64,000 bases of DNA, taken from positions 5,175,564-5,239,563 of the forward strand of contig NZ_CM001489.1 of NCBI RefSeq assembly GCF_000262465.1, written 5' to 3'. Below, in pieces: positions 33,169 to 41,619 of this stretch. The notes under the pieces are model-generated. The model was given only the letters and a program-made list of their open reading frames with translations, did not search any database and was not told the origin of the DNA. The position numbers and the translations under genes are program-made. The DNA is from Frankia sp. QA3. Its GTDB lineage: Bacteria; Actinomycetota; Actinomycetes; Frankiales; Frankiaceae. Each line of letters begins with the position of its first letter. The first letter of the stretch is position 1.

Positions 33169-33536
33169 GCAGAACAGCCTGCCATGCGCCCACGGCGAGA
33201 GGCCGGACGTGGCAGAGCCGGCGCGCAGAAGCCGCAGGGGCGTAGTGACTGCGGGGCGTCCCGGCCTGCCGAGAACAGCGAAAAGCCGCCGGGACCGAGG
33301 TGCCGGCGGCAGGGCTGTGGAGGGCGGACCGGTGCGGGAGGGACTTGGTGCACGGGCAGGCGCTGGCGGCGGACGGAGCAGGTTGGTCGTCCGGGCCGGT
33401 TGACGGGCGGGACCGGCGGGCGAGGTCGGCGCGGTACGGGTTCACGATCCCGCTGCGCGCCGACCTCGAGGCCGTCGGCTTCTCGGCAGTCCCGGAGATC
33501 ACCTGTCGGTGTCGCCGTGACCGACGGTCGGTCCGG
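33169..33536. other. Gap between GNAT remnant and GlsB-like gene
   Basis: About 368 bases. A plus-strand stretch reads 'RYGFTIPLRADLEAVGFSAV' near 33430-33490 without a start or recognised family; it could be debris of a lost gene. No regulatory dyad was seen. Confidence 0.4.
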
Positions 33537-33857
33537 TCACCGGCGGGCGTAACGGCGGCTGCGACCACGCGACCGGCCGTGGCTGTGGCTGTGGCTGTGG
33601 CCACCGACGTTGCGCCAGATCAGCAGCACCAGGATGGCGCCGATGATGGAGCCGAGGATCCCGGACGGCTGGAGAGCGCCCTCGCCAATGTCCTTGTTGA
33701 ACAGGACGTAGCCGAGGAAACCACCGACGAATGAACCGATGATGCCCACGACAATGGTGCCGAGAATACCGATCGGATCGGGTCCGGGCAGCACCACGCG
33801 AGCGACCGCGCCGGCAACCAGACCGAGCAGAATCATGACGACGACGAATGTGACCAT
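33537..33857 (-). CDS. GlsB/YeaQ/YmgE-family stress-response membrane protein
   Basis: 106 residues from ATG 33857 (GGGAGAAT upstream). Three membrane helices with glycine-rich packing: 'VTFVVVMILLGLVAGAVARV', 'GILGTIVVGIIGSFVGGFLG' and 'GILGSIIGAILVLLIW', the standard transglycosylase-associated (YeaQ/GlsB) pattern. Members are small inner-membrane proteins induced by general stress; their biochemical role is unknown. The C-terminus is unusual: 'GGHSHSHSHGRSRGRSRRYARR', a His-Ser repeat followed by an Arg-rich tail, which could bind metal or nucleic acid. The gene lies downstream of the DUF3618-like gene on the same strand, so they may be cotranscribed. Confidence 0.88.
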   Translation of the reverse strand: MVTFVVVMILLGLVAGAVARVVLPGPDPIGILGTIVVGIIGSFVGGFLGYVLFNKDIGEGALQPSGILGSIIGAILVLLIWRNVGGHSHSHSHGRSRGRSRRYARR

Positions 33858-34007
33858 TTCATTCTCCCTGCCGAGGTGGTTGAGTCTTCTGTCCCCGCAC
33901 CCGAACGGCATAAACACCGCTATGCACTCTCTTTTCCGGTCCAGTGGGAACAGGCCGGAGGAAGAGGGCGGGGACGTAGCGACCCAACCACCTCGGGCAG
34001 GCGGTGC

Positions 34008-34679
34008 TCAGTCGGCGCGGCGGCGGCGCCGGCGGGCTCGCCGGACCAGCAGCAACAGCGCGGTACCGGCCAGCACGCCACCGGTGGCCCGCGGGTTGTT
34101 CCGGGCCCGCTGCCCGGCGGAACGGGCTGCCTTACCGCTGGTGGCGAGGGTCTTCTCGGCCGTGGCGTTCACCTGCGGATGCTGGGCGAGCCGCTCACGC
34201 ACGGTTCCGACGGCCCGGTCACGAGCGCCGAGCGTCCGCTCCGTCGCGGCGGCCAACCGGGGGTTCTCGGCGACCTTCTCCCGCACGGTCCCGGCGGCCT
34301 TCTCCGCCGCGCCGCGGGTCCGCTCGGTTGCCGCCGCGACATGCGGGGCGAGGGTCGCAGCCGCGCCGCTGACGCGCTCGCGCACCTCGGTGGCGCCGAC
34401 CACCACCCGGTCCCGGGCGCTCGGCGCCTCTCCCGATCCGGATCCCCCCTGGTCCGACGCGCCCTCGCTCGACGCGTCCTCGCCCGCCGTGCCTGCGGCC
34501 GCCGCAGACGGGGCCCCGGTGGTGGCCGAGGACGGAAGGGGCCGGGAGGGCTCAGGAGAGGATGCGGCCGCGGTGGCGGGCGGGGAGGCGGTGGCGGGCG
34601 AGGAGGCGGAGGGCACCGCTCCGTTCGGCGGCGTGATGGGCGCGGGGTCCGGCGTCGCCGGGTTCGGGTCCACTGACAT
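34008..34679 (-). CDS. Ala/Glu-rich repeat protein, DUF3618-like, with C-terminal membrane anchor
   Basis: 223 residues from ATG 34679 (GGGAGG nine bases upstream). The first 90 residues are low-complexity Pro/Ala/Ser/Thr. The middle is amphipathic helix with repeated Ala-Glu-Arg-Thr patterns, e.g. 'ATERTRGAAEKAAGTVREKV' and 'ATERTLGARDRAVGTVRERL', separated by about 31 residues, and with 'ENP'/'QHP' breaks. The C-terminus is 'NNPRATGGVLAGTALLLLVR' followed by seven Arg: a short hydrophobic anchor with a basic tail. This fits the DUF3618 pattern seen in actinomycetes next to other envelope-stress genes. It precedes the GlsB-like gene on the same strand. Confidence 0.75.
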   Translation of the reverse strand: MSVDPNPATPDPAPITPPNGAVPSASSPATASPPATAAASSPEPSRPLPSSATTGAPSAAAAGTAGEDASSEGASDQGGSGSGEAPSARDRVVVGATEVRERVSGAAATLAPHVAAATERTRGAAEKAAGTVREKVAENPRLAAATERTLGARDRAVGTVRERLAQHPQVNATAEKTLATSGKAARSAGQRARNNPRATGGVLAGTALLLLVRRARRRRRRAD

Positions 34680-34935
34680 CGTGTGGTTCCTCCCTGATCG
34701 TCTTTCTTCGTCTCGAGGTCTTCCGATCTCGACAGCCTGCGGATCCCGGCGGTCTGGCGAGCTCGGCAGGGCGATCGCCGTGCCGACCCGGCGCCGGGGC
34801 CCGCCCCATCCGGCCACCGAGCCGGCCGCCCGATCAAGCCAGCGGTGGCCCGCAGCGGCCCGGCACCCCGGTGGTGGCCGCCGGGACGCCCGCGGTACCG
34901 CCGCGAGATGTTCACGATCCGTTCTGCCGACGCCG

Positions 34936-34960
34936 GTACCCCGTCCACGATGTTGATAAC
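34936..34960 (-). promoter_or_regulatory. Possible general-stress (SigB/SigF-type) promoter
   Basis: On the minus strand GTTA (34960-34957) and GGGTAC (34941-34936) are separated by 15 bases, close to the actinobacterial stress-sigma consensus GTTT-N14-17-GGGTA(T/C). It points to the DUF3618-like and GlsB-like genes but leaves a leader of about 250 bases. Nothing else was found in the 34680-35184 gap. Confidence 0.3.
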
Positions 34961-35184
34961 ACGATGTGGGGTGCGTGATACGGCAGCGACCCAAAGACCT
35001 GTCCGACAACGCACGATATGACCCAAATCTCGGAGTGGTGGGCGCTAAACCGTTTTCTTCCTCATGTCTCTCCCAAACCGGTGGTCGGGACGGACAATGG
35101 GAGGTATCGCGCGAGAGGCGAGGCGAGCGGCCCGGGGTCGGTTACGGTGCGGGCAGCAGGCCCGAGGCGGCAGGGGGGTGGCTG

Positions 35185-36669
35185 ATGTCGGACGCGCCTG
35201 GGGTGCTCGTCGGGCCGGAGCGGGACGGTCCGCTCGACGGCGTCGCCACCCTCGCCGCCCGCCTCGCGCGGGGCGAGGTGTCCTCCCGCGAACTCGTCGA
35301 GGCCGCGCTGGACCGGATCGAGGCTACCCAGTCGACCCTCAACGCCTTCCGCCGGGTCCGGGCCCAGGATGCGCTCGCGGAGGCGGCGGCGGCCGATGCG
35401 GAGCTCGCGGCCGCGGCGAGCCACGGCCACGACAGGCCGGCGGCGGGCCGTCACCGCCCCTTGCTCGGCGTCCCGATCGCGATCAAGGATGACACGGACA
35501 TCGCGGGCCTGCCGACGGCCTTCGGCGCCGTGGGCGAGTTTCCCCCGGCGGCGCGGGACAGCGAGATGGTGCGGCGGCTGAAGGCCGCCGGGGCCATCAT
35601 CGTCGGCAAGACGAACACGCCCGAGTTCGGCCAGTGGCCGTTCACCGAGGGCCGGGCTTTCGGGGTGACCCGCAACCCGTGGGACCTGGACCACTCTCCC
35701 GGCGGCTCGTCCGGTGGGGCGGCGGCCGCGGTGGCCGCGGGCCTGGTGCCCGGCGCGATCGGTTCGGACGGCGCGGGTTCGGTGCGCATCCCGGCCGCCT
35801 GGACGCACCTGGTCGGGATCAAGCCGCAGCGCGGTCGCATCTCCAGCGCGCCCGTACGCGAGCAGTTCAACGGCCTCACCGTCTACGGCCCACTGACCAG
35901 GACCGTCGCCGACGGCGCCCTGCTGCTGGACGTCCTGGCCGGCAGCCTGCCCGTCGACCGGGACCGGCCGCCGGCGCCGGTCGAGCCGTTCCTGTCCGCG
36001 GCCGGGCATCCCCCGCCCCGGCTGCGGATCGGGCTGTCGCTGCACCGCCCCTACAGCGGGATGCCGGCGAGCCTCGATCCCGCGGTGCGCACCGCGGTGG
36101 AACGGATGGCCGGGGTGCTTGCCCGGCTCGGGCACGACGTCGTGGCGGTGGAGCCGCCCTACGGCCTGCTCGGCACGCTCTTCCTCCCCCGGTCCATGGA
36201 CGGCATCCGCGACTGGAGCGGACGGGTACCGGACCCGTCCCAGCTCGACCCGCGGACCGTGGCCAACGCCCGGACCGGCCGTCTGCTGCGCCCGTTCCTG
36301 CCGCTCACCCGCGCGGCCGAGCCGCTGGCCCGGCTCAACATCGGCAGGATCTTCCGCCGGGTCGACGTGGTGCTCGCGCCGACGACGGCGACGCCCCCGC
36401 CGCGCATCGGCGAGCTCAGCCGGGAGACCAACTGGGCCACCGACCAGGCGATCGTGGCGGCCTGCCCGTTCGCCTGGCCGTGGAACGTGCTGGGCTGGCC
36501 AGCCGTCAACGTGCCCGCCGGGCGCACCGCCGCCGGTCTGCCGGTCGGCGCCCAACTCATGGGGCCGGCGCGCAGCGAGGCCCTGCTGATCTCCCTGGCC
36601 GCGCAGGTCGAGGACAGCGAGCGCTGGCACCTGCATCACCCGGGCGAACGCTCCGCCCACGCCACCTGA
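35185..36669 (+). CDS. Amidase-signature family hydrolase
   Basis: 494 residues from ATG 35185, preceded by a GGGGGG run. The amidase-signature triad is identifiable: Lys101 in 'GVPIAIKDDTDI', cis-Ser176 in 'SPGGSSGGAAAAVAAG' and the nucleophile Ser199 in 'GSDGAGSVRIPAAW'. The usual sequence at the nucleophile is G-x-D-(T)-G-G-S; here it is D-G-A-G-S, a small change. 'LVGIKPQRGRIS', 'VYGPLTRTVADGALLLDVLA' and 'WPAVNVPAG' are also family-typical. Members hydrolyse aliphatic or aryl amides, or deamidate Gln/Asn on misacylated tRNA. No gatB/gatC neighbours are present, so a stand-alone amidase of unknown substrate is most likely. Confidence 0.92.
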   Translation: MSDAPGVLVGPERDGPLDGVATLAARLARGEVSSRELVEAALDRIEATQSTLNAFRRVRAQDALAEAAAADAELAAAASHGHDRPAAGRHRPLLGVPIAIKDDTDIAGLPTAFGAVGEFPPAARDSEMVRRLKAAGAIIVGKTNTPEFGQWPFTEGRAFGVTRNPWDLDHSPGGSSGGAAAAVAAGLVPGAIGSDGAGSVRIPAAWTHLVGIKPQRGRISSAPVREQFNGLTVYGPLTRTVADGALLLDVLAGSLPVDRDRPPAPVEPFLSAAGHPPPRLRIGLSLHRPYSGMPASLDPAVRTAVERMAGVLARLGHDVVAVEPPYGLLGTLFLPRSMDGIRDWSGRVPDPSQLDPRTVANARTGRLLRPFLPLTRAAEPLARLNIGRIFRRVDVVLAPTTATPPPRIGELSRETNWATDQAIVAACPFAWPWNVLGWPAVNVPAGRTAAGLPVGAQLMGPARSEALLISLAAQVEDSERWHLHHPGERSAHAT

Positions 36670-36752
36670 CCTTCTGGAAAGGTTTCCGTTACCCGACGGC
36701 CGGGTTGCGAGGGTGCGTGGTCGAACGCCCGGTCTGCTCGGGAGAATGAGCC

Positions 36753-37865
36753 ATGCGAACTGCCCGTACGGACCCTGCCGCACCCGCAGCAGCCGACGGG
36801 GTGAGCGGTCCGGAGAACCTGCGCCTGCTCGTCGCCGGGGCGGCCGTGCTCGTCCTGGCCCTCGTCGTCGATCTGGGGCCCGGCGTCGCGCTGACGGGAT
36901 ACTTCGGCCTGGGGCCGCTGATCCTCGCCGCCGCCTGCCCACCCCTGATCACCGCCGGGATCGGCGGCCTCACGGTGGTCGTGGCGGTCCTCTCCGGGCT
37001 CTGGGACCACCGCTTCGGCACGCAGCCGCACATCGCCGCGATCATCCTGGTCCTGGTCCAGTCCGCGATCGCGGTCTACATCTGTGTGTACCGGGATCGG
37101 CAGCGCTCGAAGCTGCACCGCGTCCAGGCCGTCGCCGAGGTCGCGCAGCGGGCACTGCTGCCGGCGGTTCCGAGCCGGCTCGACGGGGCCGGCTTCGCCG
37201 CCCGCTACCTGTCCGCGGCGCGGGAGGCGTCCGTCGGCGGCGATCTCTACGAGGTCGTGCCGACCGCGAACGGCATCAGAGTGATCATCGGGGACGTGCG
37301 GGGCAAGGGGTTGCCCGCGGTCCGGCTGGCCTCGGTGGTGCTCGGCGCCTTCCGCGAGGCCGCGGTGACCTGGCTGGACCCCGAGCAGGTGGCGGCGTCG
37401 TGCGCCCGCGCGGTGGGACGGGAGGCGGGGCTCGAGGACTTCGTCACCGCGCTCGTCCTGGACATCCATCCCGACGGCCGGCTGGGCATGTGCTCGGCGG
37501 GCCATCATCCGCCACGGCTCGTCTCGGCGGACCGGTCCGCGACGTTGGAGTTGCGCTCGCCCAGCCCCCCGCTCGGGCTGGCCGAGCGGTTCACCGTCAC
37601 GACCGCGCACTGGGAGGTCGGCGACCGGCTGCTGCTGTTCACCGACGGGCTGATCGAGGCCAGGGACGGTCAGGGGCGGTTCTTCCCGCTGGACGATCAC
37701 CTGGACCTGCTGCGGGGCAGCGGCCAGGAGCAGGCTCTCGACCGGCTCATCGCCGCCCTCGGCGCCCATGCCGGGGGGGCTCTGCACGACGACCTCGCGG
37801 TCCTGCTGGCCGAACGGCAACCGGCCCCGGTCACCGCGCCGGCCGCACGGACCGCCGCCGACTGA
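36753..37865 (+). CDS. Membrane-bound SpoIIE-type PP2C serine phosphatase
   Basis: 370 residues; CGGGAGAAT lies upstream. Residues about 22-115 carry three or four membrane helices ('LLVAGAAVLVLALVVDLGPG', 'GLGPLILAAACPPLITAGIG', 'IAAIILVLVQSAIAVYICVY'), then a short coiled segment 'RQRSKLHRVQAVAEVAQRAL'. The PPM/SpoIIE domain follows, with the metal-binding Asp motifs 'ASVGGDLYEVV' and 'IIGDVRGKGLPAVRLA', 'LGMCSAGHHPPRL', 'LLLFTDGLIEARD' and 'GALHDDLAVLL'. Such phosphatases dephosphorylate anti-sigma-factor antagonists in partner-switching stress pathways; the helices may sense the membrane. No anti-sigma factor or antagonist gene is adjacent. Confidence 0.92.
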   Translation: MRTARTDPAAPAAADGVSGPENLRLLVAGAAVLVLALVVDLGPGVALTGYFGLGPLILAAACPPLITAGIGGLTVVVAVLSGLWDHRFGTQPHIAAIILVLVQSAIAVYICVYRDRQRSKLHRVQAVAEVAQRALLPAVPSRLDGAGFAARYLSAAREASVGGDLYEVVPTANGIRVIIGDVRGKGLPAVRLASVVLGAFREAAVTWLDPEQVAASCARAVGREAGLEDFVTALVLDIHPDGRLGMCSAGHHPPRLVSADRSATLELRSPSPPLGLAERFTVTTAHWEVGDRLLLFTDGLIEARDGQGRFFPLDDHLDLLRGSGQEQALDRLIAALGAHAGGALHDDLAVLLAERQPAPVTAPAARTAAD

Positions 37866-37947
37866 CCACGCCGCCGACCGACCGCGCCGCCGACTGACCG
37901 CGCCGCTGCCACGTCGAGGGCGGGCCGCCCCTGCACCGGGGCCGGGG

Positions 37948-38157
37948 CTAGCCCTCGGCCCGCCGGCGGCTGCGGCCCTCCCGCCGGTAGGAGAACGGCC
38001 CGGGTAGGTCGACGCTGGACAGGCCGCCGCGACGGTTGCGCGACCAGACCCGCCAGGAGACCCGCCCGAGCTTCAGCGTGACGGAGGACACCCCCCGCTC
38101 GCTGATGTTGACGTGAAACGGTCCGTACCGCGGTCGGCGAGTGTAACGCAGACCCAT
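37948..38157 (-). CDS. DUF4236-like small basic protein
   Basis: 69 residues from ATG 38157, with GGAGG six bases upstream; the GTG at 38160 overlaps the spacer and is less likely. The product starts 'MGLRYTRRPRYGPFHVNISE' and 'RGVSSVTLKLGRVSW', then 'GGLSSVDLPGPFSYRREG'. The pattern of an Arg-rich strand, 'N-I-S-x-x-G-V-S' and 'LPG-x-x-SY' matches DUF4236, a small beta-rich domain of unknown function found alone or at the N-terminus of bacterial membrane proteins. Here it stands alone and ends with a basic 'RSRRRAEG' tail. Confidence 0.75.
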   Translation of the reverse strand: MGLRYTRRPRYGPFHVNISERGVSSVTLKLGRVSWRVWSRNRRGGLSSVDLPGPFSYRREGRSRRRAEG

Positions 38158-38374
38158 CACAAACCTCCGGAATGGGGCAGCCTCGGTCAGTACGAGGAAC
38201 CGGCGGCGCCGATATCGCCTTTGTCTCCCGAATTCCCCGGCCTAACCATCAAGCGACACAGGAGCGACCAGTCGTCTTTCGGCCGACATCGGCGGCCCGC
38301 GCCCCACCGCCCCACGGAGCCGACTCGATCGGTTACGGTCGGCCCATGCGCAGGGATGTCGAGATCGCCAGCCG

Positions 38375-38881
38375 ATGCCGACGCCCCCCAGCCGGCGGGA
38401 GGTGGCCCGCGCGGGCCGCCCACGCCCCGGGTCGCCGGGGGCGCGGGTGAGCGCTGCGGCGGACTCCGGCGACCGCGGCACCGTGCGGCTGCTCGTCGTG
38501 CTGGTCATCGTGATGAGCGCGGTGGCCGCGTTCGCGGTCGGCGGCCTGATCGCGGTGTCCGGCGTGCAGGTGAGCTGGGGGCGCGACGGCGGCGGCTCGG
38601 CCGGCTCGGCGGGGGCGTTGTCGGCGGCCATCGGCCGCCTCGGCGCGGATGACGGCTCGGGGGTGGCGACGCGGCCGTCGTCGGACGTCGCGTCGTCGGA
38701 CGTCGCGGCGTCGCCGGAACCGACGCCGACCGCGTCGTCCGGAGCCGTCAAACACCCGGCGCCCGGTGCCGGCGACTCCCCCACGCCGACGACCCCGGCC
38801 CCGTTGCGCAGCTGCTCGGCCCCGCCGACCGCCGCGGCCGGCGGGGCAGGGGCGCCGATCCTCATCTACCCCCTGTGCTGA
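38375..38881 (+). CDS. Hypothetical single-pass membrane protein with disordered Ser/Thr/Pro-rich exterior
   Basis: 168 residues from ATG 38375; GTG 38447 with a GGGGG run upstream is an alternative start giving 144 residues. A cytoplasmic basic stretch is followed by one hydrophobic helix 'VRLLVVLVIVMSAVAAFAVG' and 'GLIAVSGVQVSWG'. The remainder is Ala/Gly/Ser/Thr/Pro-rich, low complexity and probably outside the cell, ending 'LRSCSAPPTAAAGGAGAPIL' and 'IYPLC' with two cysteines near the C-terminus that could form a disulfide. No family was recognised. Its 3' end overlaps the converging maleylpyruvate-isomerase-like gene by 16 bases. Confidence 0.55.
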   Translation: MPTPPSRREVARAGRPRPGSPGARVSAAADSGDRGTVRLLVVLVIVMSAVAAFAVGGLIAVSGVQVSWGRDGGGSAGSAGALSAAIGRLGADDGSGVATRPSSDVASSDVAASPEPTPTASSGAVKHPAPGAGDSPTPTTPAPLRSCSAPPTAAAGGAGAPILIYPLC

Positions 38882-39525
38882 CGCCCGTCGAGGCGGGGCT
38901 GCCAGTCCGGTGAGCGGCCGGTGAGGGCGATCAGCCGGGTCCACTCGTCGGCGTCGTCCGGCACCGAGACTTCGGTGGCGAAGATGCCGACGACTCGCCA
39001 GGCGTCGATCTGCCGGCGCAGGCTGTCGTGGACCCAGCGCACGAGCTCGCGGTTGTTGCCGACGGTCCGCGCCGACGTGGTGTCGCCGGGCAGCCGGCCG
39101 GAGGCGTCGATCGCCCGGGCCAGGTCCCAGCTGTGGATGAGCAGGTCGGCGGTGAGCTGGAAGGCGTACTCGTCCGCGGGGGTGGGTCCGAACGACAGCA
39201 TCGGGATCGCCGACCAGGCCTCCGGCCGGTCCCAGGCGTCACGGCTACGGCGGGCCGTCACCGTCCAGCGCGCGCCCGGGTCCTCCCCGAGCTGATCCCC
39301 GTCGAACCGGGTACCGATGTCCTCCCGGGTGAGGCCGGCCAGCAACGGCGGGACCCACAGGTGCTCGACGGTGAGGTGGTTGACCAGCGCCCGCACGTCC
39401 CAGTCCCGGCACGGCGTCGGCGCCTCCCAGGAACCGGGCGGCACGGCCCGCACCTGCGTGTCGAAGGTGTCCAGCGCCCAGTCAAGCCAGCTGCGACGTT
39501 CCGTGACGGTAAGCGTGCCCACCAT
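38866..39525 (-). CDS. Maleylpyruvate-isomerase-like/DinB-fold metal-binding protein (TIGR03086-like)
   Basis: 219 residues. The N-terminal helical bundle has 'PTPCRDWDVRALVNHLTVEH' with a His that, with two later His/Glu residues, forms the metal site of the mycothiol-dependent maleylpyruvate isomerase/DinB fold; 'TADLLIHSWDLARAI' provides the second motif. The C-terminal part 'FATEVSVPDDADEWTRLIAL' and 'TGRSPDWQ' matches the short extra domain of the TIGR03086 group. These proteins are mycothiol-linked or of unknown substrate. The gene converges with the membrane-protein gene and the two overlap by 16 bases. No mycothiol gene is adjacent. Confidence 0.88.
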   Translation of the reverse strand: MVGTLTVTERRSWLDWALDTFDTQVRAVPPGSWEAPTPCRDWDVRALVNHLTVEHLWVPPLLAGLTREDIGTRFDGDQLGEDPGARWTVTARRSRDAWDRPEAWSAIPMLSFGPTPADEYAFQLTADLLIHSWDLARAIDASGRLPGDTTSARTVGNNRELVRWVHDSLRRQIDAWRVVGIFATEVSVPDDADEWTRLIALTGRSPDWQPRLDGRQHRG

Positions 39526-39744
39526 CGCCGTGCTCCTTCCGCGCCGCGTGGCCGATCGCCCCCGAGCCGATGCACCCGGCCGCGGCTACCCCGTCCAGTG
39601 CCTACCCAGACGGTCAGGCCGCGCAACCGACCCCGCCCGGTCCGGATCGGGTGGTCCCGCGGGGGGGTGGGGTGAGTGCCAGGGGGCAGGTGGGCGCCGC
39701 CGCGCGGATCGGGTGGCGCATTCGCGGCGGCCCGGCCCGCGCGG

Positions 39745-40380
39745 TCAGCCGGCCGCGGGGGGCGCCGCCGGGCCGACTCCGCGCAGCAGCAGGTCGACCA
39801 GCGGCGTGACGTGCGCGGCGAGATCGGACCGGGCGGCGGCGTGCTCGTGCGGCGGCATCGCCAGCGCGTGCATGAGCACGCCGCCGAACAGGCCTTCGAG
39901 CAGCGGCCGGCCGTCAACCCCCGCCGGCAGCTCGCCGCGGGCGATCGCCCGGTCGACGATGCGCTGGGCCGCGTCGTTGTGCTTCGTGACGATCCGTTCG
40001 TGGAAGCCGCCCAGGTCGAGGGCCTCGACGGCGGCGTCGACGGCGATGCGCACCGTGATCCAGCCCACCGGGTCGAGGAAGTGGGCCAGCAGGCTCGAGG
40101 CCAGGGCGAGCACGTCCCCGCGCAGCGAGCCGGTGTCGTGGTCGACGACGAGCGGGCGGGTGTAGGCGTCGATCGCGTCGGCCAGCAGCTGTTCCTTGGT
40201 CGGCCAGCGCAGGTACATCGACGACTTGCCGACCCCGGCGCGCCCGGCGACGGCATGCATGGTGAAACCCGCCCAGCCGGACCGGGCGTACTCGGCCAGC
40301 GCCGCGTCGAGGACCCGCGCCTGCAGGTCCGGGTCCCGGGGCCGCCCGCGCACGGCCTGCCTCGTCGTCGTCTGCGCCAT
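39745..40380 (-). CDS. TetR-family transcriptional regulator
   Basis: 211 residues. The N-terminal TetR helix-turn-helix is 'RVLDAALAEYARSGWAGFTM' then 'HAVAGRAGVGKSSMYLRWPT' and 'KEQLLADAIDAY'. The C-terminal ligand domain is of the TetR_C-like type with 'GELPAGVDGRPLLEGLFGGV' and a conserved 'LMHALAMPPH'. It is divergent from the mycofactocin-type SDR gene, and a perfect 8+8 inverted repeat lies between them, so it probably represses that gene and itself. The ligand is unknown. The 219-base gap downstream of this gene, up to 39526, has no gene. Confidence 0.92.
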   Translation of the reverse strand: MAQTTTRQAVRGRPRDPDLQARVLDAALAEYARSGWAGFTMHAVAGRAGVGKSSMYLRWPTKEQLLADAIDAYTRPLVVDHDTGSLRGDVLALASSLLAHFLDPVGWITVRIAVDAAVEALDLGGFHERIVTKHNDAAQRIVDRAIARGELPAGVDGRPLLEGLFGGVLMHALAMPPHEHAAARSDLAAHVTPLVDLLLRGVGPAAPPAAG

Positions 40381-40458
40381 CGATCTCCTCGTCGCCCTCC
40401 GCCTGCGGTGTCGCCCACCGCCTGCGGTCCATCATCGCGCGGCGGCCGGCGGCAGCCC

Positions 40459-40481
40459 TTGCGGACGATCAGTGTCCGCAA
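40459..40481. promoter_or_regulatory. Probable TetR operator
   Basis: TTGCGGAC (40459-40466) and GTCCGCAA (40474-40481) form a perfect inverted repeat with a seven-base spacer, centred between the divergent TetR and SDR genes. Size and symmetry fit a TetR dimer site. Confidence 0.65.
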
Positions 40482-40544
40482 TAACGTTTGTGATCTGCGA
40501 TACACCGACAGGTCGCGAAATCCAGGTTCCGGAAGGAGTGCCGG

Positions 40545-41360
40545 ATGGGCACGCTCGACGGCAGGACCGCCTTCATCACCGGAGTCGCCCGCGGACAGGG
40601 GCGGGCGCACGCCGTGCGGCTGGCCCGCGAAGGGGCCGACATCATCGGCGTGGACATCTGCGCCGACATCGCGTCGATGGACTATCCGAACGCCTCCGAG
40701 GCGGATCTCGCCGAGACCGTCGGGCTCGTCGAGAAGCTCGGCGGGCGGATCGTCGCCCGCCGGGCGGACGTGCGGGACTTCGCCGAGCTCTCCGCCGCCT
40801 TCGGGGAGGGGTTGGCCGAGTTCGGGCGGGTGGACATCGTCATCGCGAACGCCGGGATCATCCGGCTGTCGCCGGAGGCGGACCCGTTCACCGAGTGGCA
40901 GGACATCATCGACACGAACCTGACCGGCGTCTGGAAGACGGTGCGGGCGGCGTTACCGGCGCTGATCGAGGGCGGCCGCGGCGGGTCGATCATCCTGACC
41001 AGCTCCAGCGCGGGCCTGAGGGGGACGGGCAGCCCGGCCGCCGGCCCGCAGGCGTACACGGCGGCCAAACGCGGCCTGGTCGGGCTCATGCAGGTGCTCG
41101 CGAACGACCTGGCCAAGCACTGGATCCGGGTGAACACGATCCACCCGACCGGCGTCGCGACCGGGATGACGATGAACGAAGCGATGGCGAAGCTGCTCGC
41201 CGAATCGGACAACGCGACCGCCGCGATGCAGAACGCGCTGCCCATCGAGATCCTCCAGCCCGAGGACATCGCCGACGCGGTCGCCTGGCTGGTCTCCGAC
41301 GCCGCGAAGTACGTCACCGGGATCTCCCTGCCGATCGACGCCGGCTTCGCCGTGCGCTGA
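40545..41360 (+). CDS. Mycofactocin-coupled-type SDR oxidoreductase
   Basis: 271 residues; GGAAGGAG lies seven bases upstream of the ATG. Short-chain dehydrogenase with 'TAFITGVARGQGRAHAVRLA' (TGxxxGxG), 'GADIIGVDICADI' (acidic residue selecting NAD), 'DIVIANAGI' and the catalytic 'IILTSSSAGLRG' Ser and 'AYTAAKRGLVGLMQ' Tyr-x-x-x-Lys. The 'VARGQGRAHAVRLAREGADI' and 'VDICADI' segments are characteristic of the SDR subfamily linked with mycofactocin biosynthesis, whose members keep NADH tightly bound and pass electrons to mycofactocin. They oxidise alcohols or carveol-like terpenoids. No mft genes are in the window. Divergent from a TetR gene that likely controls it. Confidence 0.9.
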   Translation: MGTLDGRTAFITGVARGQGRAHAVRLAREGADIIGVDICADIASMDYPNASEADLAETVGLVEKLGGRIVARRADVRDFAELSAAFGEGLAEFGRVDIVIANAGIIRLSPEADPFTEWQDIIDTNLTGVWKTVRAALPALIEGGRGGSIILTSSSAGLRGTGSPAAGPQAYTAAKRGLVGLMQVLANDLAKHWIRVNTIHPTGVATGMTMNEAMAKLLAESDNATAAMQNALPIEILQPEDIADAVAWLVSDAAKYVTGISLPIDAGFAVR

Positions 41361-41619
41361 GCAGACCCGTCGGCATCGCCTGACGCACCACCGCCGACCA
41401 GGGCCGCCGACCAGGGCCGCCGACCACCGCCGCCGGCCGCCGCCAGCCGGTCAGCCGCCGCTGGGCGCATCCCATTCGCGGCACTCATCCAGCTCACACC
41501 GGCCGCCTGCAATCATCTCCCCTCATGGATGGTCGCCGACTGCCGTCGTTGCCCGTCGAACGGGACGACGCCTGCCTCCCACCGCCGCACGCCGTACCCC
41601 TCCGCCGGCCGGACGCCGC

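Noticed and set aside
33300..33734. 144-codon plus-strand frame reaching into the GlsB-like gene
   Set aside because: Its second half is antisense to a clear membrane protein and the first half has no recognisable domain; recorded only as possible debris in the gap entry.
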